This document shows positions 58,581 through 64,000 of a stretch of 64,000 bases of DNA, piece after piece (the stretch's first letter is position 1; every line of letters starts with the position of its first letter). The DNA lies in assembly GCA_045837725.1 (NCBI GenBank), contig JBEWZL010000063.1, forward strand, positions 62,001-126,000, in the 5' to 3' direction. The stretch comes from Vermamoeba vermiformis. Lineage: Eukaryota; Tubulinea; Echinamoebida. The notes under the pieces are model-generated. The model saw nothing but the letters and a program-made list of their open reading frames with translations. It was not told the DNA's origin and made no database searches. The translations under genes were made by a program, and so were the position numbers.

Positions 58581-61236
58581 TTAAACAGATTTGTTCAATT
58601 TAGTGTACGACATTGCTTTTTCAGCTTCAGGTTCACCGCTGATAGTTTGAGCCACAGGACCAGCTTGTTCGGGCTTGAACTTTTGCAAAATATCGCTTGC
58701 GATGAAAATATAGCCAGGTTCTTCTTTAGCGAACTTGGCCCAATCATCTTTAGCCAAGTATTAGTAAACCATAAAAAAAATGGTGTGGATGTGGTTTGAC
58801 TTACCGTAACGAATGAATCCGTCTTTGTCGGAATCGATTTTAGAGAATAGAGTGTTAATATCGTCTTGTCTAATGTTCAAGAACAATTTGCACATGATTT
58901 TTCTGAATTCTTCGCGAGAAATTACGCCGTCATTGTTCTATTCCAAATTAAGTAATTGTCAGTACTCACATTTCACTGAAATAGATCCACGTGCTATTAA
59001 ACGCTCTTACCTCATCGAAGACTGTAAAGCAGTACTTGACAGTGTCACTTTCAAGCTCCTTCTTGCTGTTCAAAATTGACAGGCCAAGCACGAACTCCTT
59101 GAAATCTAACAAGATCCGTGAGTCGACAAATCATCATATTAATATATTATATATGTATATGTACCTATCGTGCCGGACTCGTCTTGATCGAACAAGTGGA
59201 AGAGATCGTAGACCTCTTGAGTGAAGGGCAAGTTGAGTGCTTGAGCGAACTCCGTGGCGTCGAGTGTGCCTGAGTGATCTTTGTCCATCGTAGCAAAGAC
59301 CCTATAAAAACACTATTAGCATGATATGATTTTATTATCTGGAGCTGTCAGGTCGTACTTGAGGATGTTCTTAATCTCGTCAACGCTGAGATTGTAAAGT
59401 TTTTTGAGCTCGGTGTATTGCACGTTGATCGCTTGGTTTGGCACGTGTAAGCTTTGAGCCTGCAAGTCAATTCTGTTAGCTCACACACGCGTTCACATGA
59501 TGAATATGTTATTATTGTTGACGTACAGCCATGAGCAAGAAGGCGTCTTCTACGGAATGGTTCGTGATTGGCAAGCCGATCTGATCCGCCATCTTCCTTC
59601 GCACGTTATCTGCGTACCTACAAACAGGACTATTAGATTCACCTTTTCCAACAATAATAAACCATTCGCGTACAGTTGTGCGTCTTTTTTCTCTTCTTCA
59701 TTCGGCACCTATCGAGCGATAAATAATTGTTAGACGTTTCCATATATGTATAAGCTTAAGACGACGTACGTAAGGATCCATGTAGACTACTTCAACAGAG
59801 TTCTTAAAGTTGGACCAAATCTTGAACAACGAGCGCCACAGCGTGTTATCTACGGGACCCCATGTTAATGACACCGTATTATTGGTACCTATGAGAATTG
59901 ATGACTTACCGACAGTCCAGCTGAACAACGGGTCATAGTAGTTCAAGTGCACGGGCTGCACGGGCAAACCGGGCTTGAACGCACCAACCTTGAAGTTGAG
60001 CAAGTACGTGCCGTTCGTGGTCGTGCCTTCAGGAAAGAGGGCCACTTGAGGACCTTCTCCCGCGGCTGCAAAGTGGCCTCGGCGAGCAATAGCCTCCATA
60101 GTCTCCTAATAGACAAGTTATTTAGCACTATTAACTTGAATTCCGATCATGATGCACGTGCCTCGCGTGAGGTCTTTGAATGTCGATCCACTAACACGGC
60201 TTGAGTCGCACGTAAGATTCCTCCGACGAGCGGTAACTTCTCGAGCTCTTTTTTGGCAACACTAAAAGGATTAGTATTGTATTGCCATAACGAAGGCAAA
60301 CAAGAAAAATGTGCAGATTCGATCCGGGGTGCATCTCTGAAAAGTCGTTAAGCTAAGCATGAAACTTACAAGCAAGGTGCATATGTGGAGTATAATAATA
60401 GAGCATCCAATATACTATTATGGTTTGCAATAACAATTGGTGCTCGTGGTCCACCAACAGGTTTGCCTTTAGATCTGATCCAGTAAAATCCCCAGGTGAA
60501 CAGCAACGTCCTCATTAAGAAGCGAGACATCTTCATTATTCTAAATCGCCATCTATATAATATATTAATTAACTAAATCCGAAAAGATAAAAAAGTAATT
60601 GAATTTTCATGAATTGTTGGATCCTAGTTGATGGTCACTTACTTAGCCAGAGGTTGCTTATTTGGATCGTGATTTCGAGGTAATCCTAATGTAGCCAGCT
60701 TGCATGTCGCAAATATCCAACCACCAATCAGTAGCGTGATGATACCACGAATGGGAACGATTGTAAGTGAGGCGATGGCGGTCTGATCCAAATCAATAAA
60801 AATTAGAATCAACTGAAATAAATATTGAATAATATATAAGTAAACTTATAAAATCAAATAGTTTTCAACTCGCGATCAAATTAACTCCTCTGAAAAGGAT
60901 GCGGGTAGAGAAATTTAATTTGCAAAAATAATATCTTCTGCGAGCAATGATAAAATTCAGAGGGACTCGATTACTAACTCTCAATTTGCAAATTAAAAAA
61001 AATTACTGGACAAATTTTAATTTAAATTGAATTTCAGAAGTGAGTTTGACAAAGACCTGCCCAAGTTAATTTTAGCTCACTTCGAAGATAATAAAAAATA
61101 TTATTATTATACCAATAAGAGGTGAATCGATTAATACCTTTAAGCCTGAAAAGACTTTACGAATCCGTCCTCTACGGTACCTCCTCGACAAGTTCAAGAA
61201 GGGATTGAACTCTAAGGCAGACTGTGGCGTGTTCAT
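58581..61236 (-). CDS. Lysophosphatidylcholine acyltransferase (LPCAT) with EF hands
   Basis: Minus strand, start MNTPQSALEFNPFLNLSRRY at 61236, stop at 58581-58583. After a 350-base intron comes the membrane region (IVPIRGIITLLIGGWIFATC), then the acyltransferase core: APIVIANHNSILD (the H-x4-D catalytic motif) and QVALFPEGTTTNG (substrate phosphate motif), then VQPVHLNYYDPLFSWTVG. The C-terminal half has EF hands with good loops: DKDHSGTLDATE, DQDESGTIDFKE, NNDGVISREE and DSDKDGFIRYDD. This is the layout of animal LPCAT1/2, which re-acylate lysophosphatidylcholine in the ER with possible Ca control. The tail ends AMSYTKLNKSV with no obvious KKxx retrieval signal. It shares a promoter region with the GPAT gene. 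Confidence 0.93.
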
Positions 61237-61587
61237 CTTCTCCAATCTGCTGTATTGATAAAAAAAATAACGCAAAATCACCATCAATAAGATTTCGCTC
61301 TAAATATAGATACAAACGGAACTCACTCAACAGTCTGATATTACCATTCTCCTTACCCGTATCTGCATGTAAAATGCCGTTTGGGGAATATTGCACTGCA
61401 GAAAGGCCTACATCCAGAATGACGCAGATCCGGAACTTAAATAGCAGTAAACGAAATTGAACGCAATAGAAATGCTCAAATAATGTAAGCGTATCAAATA
61501 GTGCATGCAACGCTTGGAAAGCTTTAGCAGGGAACTCGTTCAGCTCCAGTTCTTGCACATTGAAAATTTTCCGCACAAGATCAACAC
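61237..61587. promoter_or_regulatory. Shared upstream region of two acyltransferase genes
   Basis: About 350 bp between the divergent starts of LPCAT and GPAT, so it holds both promoters. A long open minus-strand frame crosses it (61172-61580) but lacks an ATG start. Confidence 0.55.
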
Positions 61588-63606
61588 ATGAGCGGCCCTA
61601 ACGACGAGTATGTTTAGTTATTAATATATCCATGCCAGGATTATTACAGTTTATTTATTAGTTGTTGCCTGATAGTACTTTCGGATCAGTGGAATAAATT
61701 AATTATGATACGCTCAGCAGAAAAGATAAATTAATAATTTTTAAATTATAGAGCGGATATTTTATCCATTTATCAGCCCTCACAAAAGGAGGTTGATGCC
61801 TTGCAAAAAGAAAATGACCAAAAGGTGATCGACGCGTATTTGGCCAAAGAAACTCGCAAAGGAACAATGTAAGAATTATTATAATATTATTAATTGATAG
61901 CGCTGCATGCGAAACATCAAAATTAATTACAAAAATATTTACAATTAATTGTGCAGCTTCAATTTGTCAGATGGCATGCAATTCATTAACGGCGGCATGC
62001 AAACGTTGGTCGAGGTACGTGAATAATATTTTTTGTACAATATCTTACGTTGGCTCAATCTAGATTACGAATTTCTGACTAATTTTCCATAAATAGGATC
62101 AATTTACAAAATGCTTTGCCAGCCACGACGTAGAAAAGTGGAATTGGAATGCGTATTTATTGCCAGCATATTTATTGGGTGTAGTGTTCAGATACGGTGT
62201 TTTGTTCCCCTTAAGGTTCGTACAACTTTTCAAACTCAAATCTGCCTTACTCCCCACAAAAAATTACGCACTCAATAGCCTCGTATTAACATTTATATTA
62301 GACTATTTGCCTTGATTTCTGGTTGGATTGCATTTTTGCTTGGCTTCGTGCTTGTCTCCTTTATCTTTGGCGCCAACAAGAAAGCACGTGAGCACTATCA
62401 AGTAAGCCTCTACCTCACAAAAATATACTACCAACATTTTTCCTAATATGGTAATATTTGCAGCGTATGTTGATTCGATTCTTGGCCTCAGTATTCGTTC
62501 TGTCATGGAGCGGTGTCATCAAAATTCACGGCACTCGTCCGCACCGCCACGCCAATCAAGTCTTTGTGGCCAATCACAGCTCGGTCATCGACGTCGTTGT
62601 CTTGTCGCAATACATGAGCTTTGCAGTGGTCGGTCAAAAACACCCCGGCATGATGGGTATGGAACGATCCAACCGTCTCAGATCGCACTAACGAACTCAC
62701 TTTTACTAACGAAATTTTATAGGCTTGATTCAAGACCGTGTGTTGGGCTGCTTGGGAGGCATTTGGTTCCAACGTAACGAAGCTAAGGACCGTGAAAAGG
62801 TCGCTAGAACGTAAGTGAAATCGCTAGTTGCAATTGAAACTCTCGTGCTAATTAAGTCTTTATTTAGTATTAAGGAACATATTAACAACCCGAACAACAA
62901 CCCTTTGTTGATCTTCCCTGAAGGAGTCTGTGTAAATAACGAGTATGTAATTATGTTCAAGAAGGGTGCGTTCGAGTTGGGTGCTACAGTCTACCCCGTT
63001 GCCATCAAGTACAAGTAAGTGCCAATTCGACTAAGCACGCCAAGCACTCCTCTAATGTTTTTTTCTGTTCAGTAAGTTGTTCGTGGATGCGTTCTGGAAC
63101 AGTCGTATTCAAACTATTTGGCAACACTTGTTTAAATTGATGACGAGCTGGGCTGTTGTATGCGACGTCTGGTTCTTGGAGCCTCAAACAAAACAACCTA
63201 ATGAGACTCCTGAACAATTTTCTGAGCGTGTTAAGGTACGTGCCACATCCGCTTTTTTGACCAACTTTTATCTATACAAAATGTTCTATAAGACATCACA
63301 TGCATATAACCACTATTTTGCCGCCGCTTAATAAGCATTTATTAACTTGGTTTGACATTTTTAGTCTATGATTGCACGCAAGGCAGGTTTGGCTAACGTG
63401 CCATGGGACGGTTACTTGAAGTACTTGCGCCCTAACATTCGATTCACCAAGAACAAGCAACACGCCTTCGCGCACGGCTTGAGCAAGGTAAACACGATGC
63501 AAGATATGATCCGTGTAGATCAATTACTAATGTTGCTTTGTAGCGTTGTGCTGGTAGCTTAAAGTTGAGCCGCGAGATCCCAATGGACGACAAGAAAGAT
63601 GTTTAA
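61588..63606 (+). CDS. Glycerol-3-phosphate acyltransferase, GPAT3/4 (AGPAT9) type
   Basis: About ten exons, start MSGPNDE at 61588, stop at 63604-63606. The N-terminus includes FNLSDGMQFINGGMQTLVED, a conserved GPAT3/4 segment, then two membrane helices (AYLLPAYLLGVVFRYGVLFP, LISGWIAFLLGFVLVSFIFG). The acyltransferase core has QVFVANHSSVIDVVVLSQ (H-x4-D), GCLGGIWFQRNEAKDR, LLIFPEGVCVNNEYVIMFKK and GAFELGATVYPVAIKYNK, then MTSWAVVCDVWFLEP and NVPWDGYLKYLRP. These match human GPAT3/4 closely. The enzyme makes lysophosphatidic acid at the ER, the first step of glycerolipid synthesis. Its neighbour is the LPCAT gene, so the pair forms a divergent phospholipid-synthesis unit. Confidence 0.95.
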
Positions 63607-63728
63607 TAATTATAAATACGTTGTTGATCTTATATAAATAAATTATTGTTTTAATTTGCTCCGGGTTGGAAGAAAATTGGTCAGGAAATTCGGATCTACA
63701 ACCAATTTTGATCAGAACACCACGCACG

Positions 63729-64000
63729 ATGTCAATGTCAAGGTATATCGGAAAGCTATGTGCTGTATCGTTTGTTTTTGGTGGATTAATGGAGTTTGTA
63801 ATGATCAAGTCTGGCTTCTGTAAGTACTAACGTGCGATCTTGACATCCGTGAAAGCAAAATTAGTGGACAATAATTTTTCCAAAGACAATAATGGTTATA
63901 TCTGACAACTTGCATTAAATTACTGAGTTTTACGGGGTGGTTTCAAATTTTAAAATAATTGAAAATATTAACAAGATCTGTCGCAGATGAACACGCCGTT
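63729..64000 (+). CDS. Small single-pass membrane protein, possibly UQCC5/SMIM4-like, 5' part
   Basis: ATG at 63729: MSMSRYIGKLCAVSFVFGGL MEFVMIKSGF, followed by a GTAAGT donor; the gene continues beyond the right edge. The pattern (basic N-terminus, hydrophobic helix, FGGLMEFVMIK) resembles the small mitochondrial complex III assembly factor SMIM4/UQCC5 (FxxGxxxExxMI). Only one exon is visible, so this is a suggestion, not a firm call. Confidence 0.4.

Noticed and set aside
61172-61580. Minus-strand open frame of about 135 codons
   Set aside because: Begins at a non-ATG codon and overlaps the starts of both acyltransferase genes in another frame; no recognised domain.
1-64000. CRISPR arrays, insertion sequences, LTR or Polinton-type elements
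   Set aside because: No regularly spaced repeats, reverse transcriptase, integrase, transposase or capsid gene was seen.

Overview
This is gene-dense nuclear DNA from a unicellular eukaryote. Almost every gene is cut by many short GT-AG introns (mostly about 45-80 bp, donors such as GTAAGT or GTACGT), intergenic gaps are a few hundred bases, and base composition is moderate (about 40% GC by eye). The gene set is wholly eukaryotic: E2F, importin-alpha, PEX10, ERGIC3/ERV46, eIF1A, PTPA, LPCAT and GPAT acyltransferases, a sterol glucosyltransferase and F-box proteins. It also carries genes typical of amoeboid protists and plants: a GtaA-type glutaminase, an EDR1/CTR1-like kinase and an MLO-like membrane protein. 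I infer a free-living amoeboid protist (Amoebozoa or similar) but cannot name it. Genes are given as full spans from start to stop codon. Introns were placed by hand from splice sites and reading-frame continuity, so a junction may be off by a base or so.

Layout: 1-611 beta-helix secreted protein (minus, runs off the left edge); 903-3132 ubiquitin-like/UBA/F-box/LRR protein; 3321-6350 GtaA-like glutaminase (minus); 6538-8397 importin-alpha-like (minus); 8544-9213 small basic protein, ending just before E2F (9220-10434); 10753-12699 SP-rich protein; 12811-14421 homocysteine methyltransferase (minus); 14576-16372 PEX10 (minus); 16841-20140 long coiled coil; 20745-25260 GRAM/PH sterol glucosyltransferase; 25422-28193 Crinkler-like nuclease-fold plus kinase protein (minus); 28320-29614 EEP phosphodiesterase (minus); tRNA-Phe; 29960-31389 PTPA; 31481-32144 2H phosphoesterase; 32466-34210 RING protein (minus); second tRNA-Phe; 34631-36279 ERGIC3 (minus); 36660-37906 eIF1A (minus); 38384-39219 CaaX protein; 39861-44182 EDR1-like kinase with a nested antisense gene at 40972-41624; 44216-45247 two uncharacterised genes; 45860-48038 EGF + MLO-like protein; 48182-50112 F-box protein (minus); 51028-54649 and 54844-58513 tandem F-box paralogues; 58581-61236 LPCAT with EF hands (minus); 61588-63606 GPAT3/4-like; 63729 onward a small membrane protein running off the right edge.

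The genes do not form one pathway. Several themes recur: ubiquitin and F-box/RING proteins (at least five genes), a divergent pair of phospholipid acyltransferases sharing one promoter region, and a tRNA-Phe module duplicated with its flanks, each time just upstream of a minus-strand gene. The most unusual signal is a 12-bp perfect palindrome, TGACACGTGTCA, found nine times and always inside introns. It is concentrated in the tandem F-box genes.
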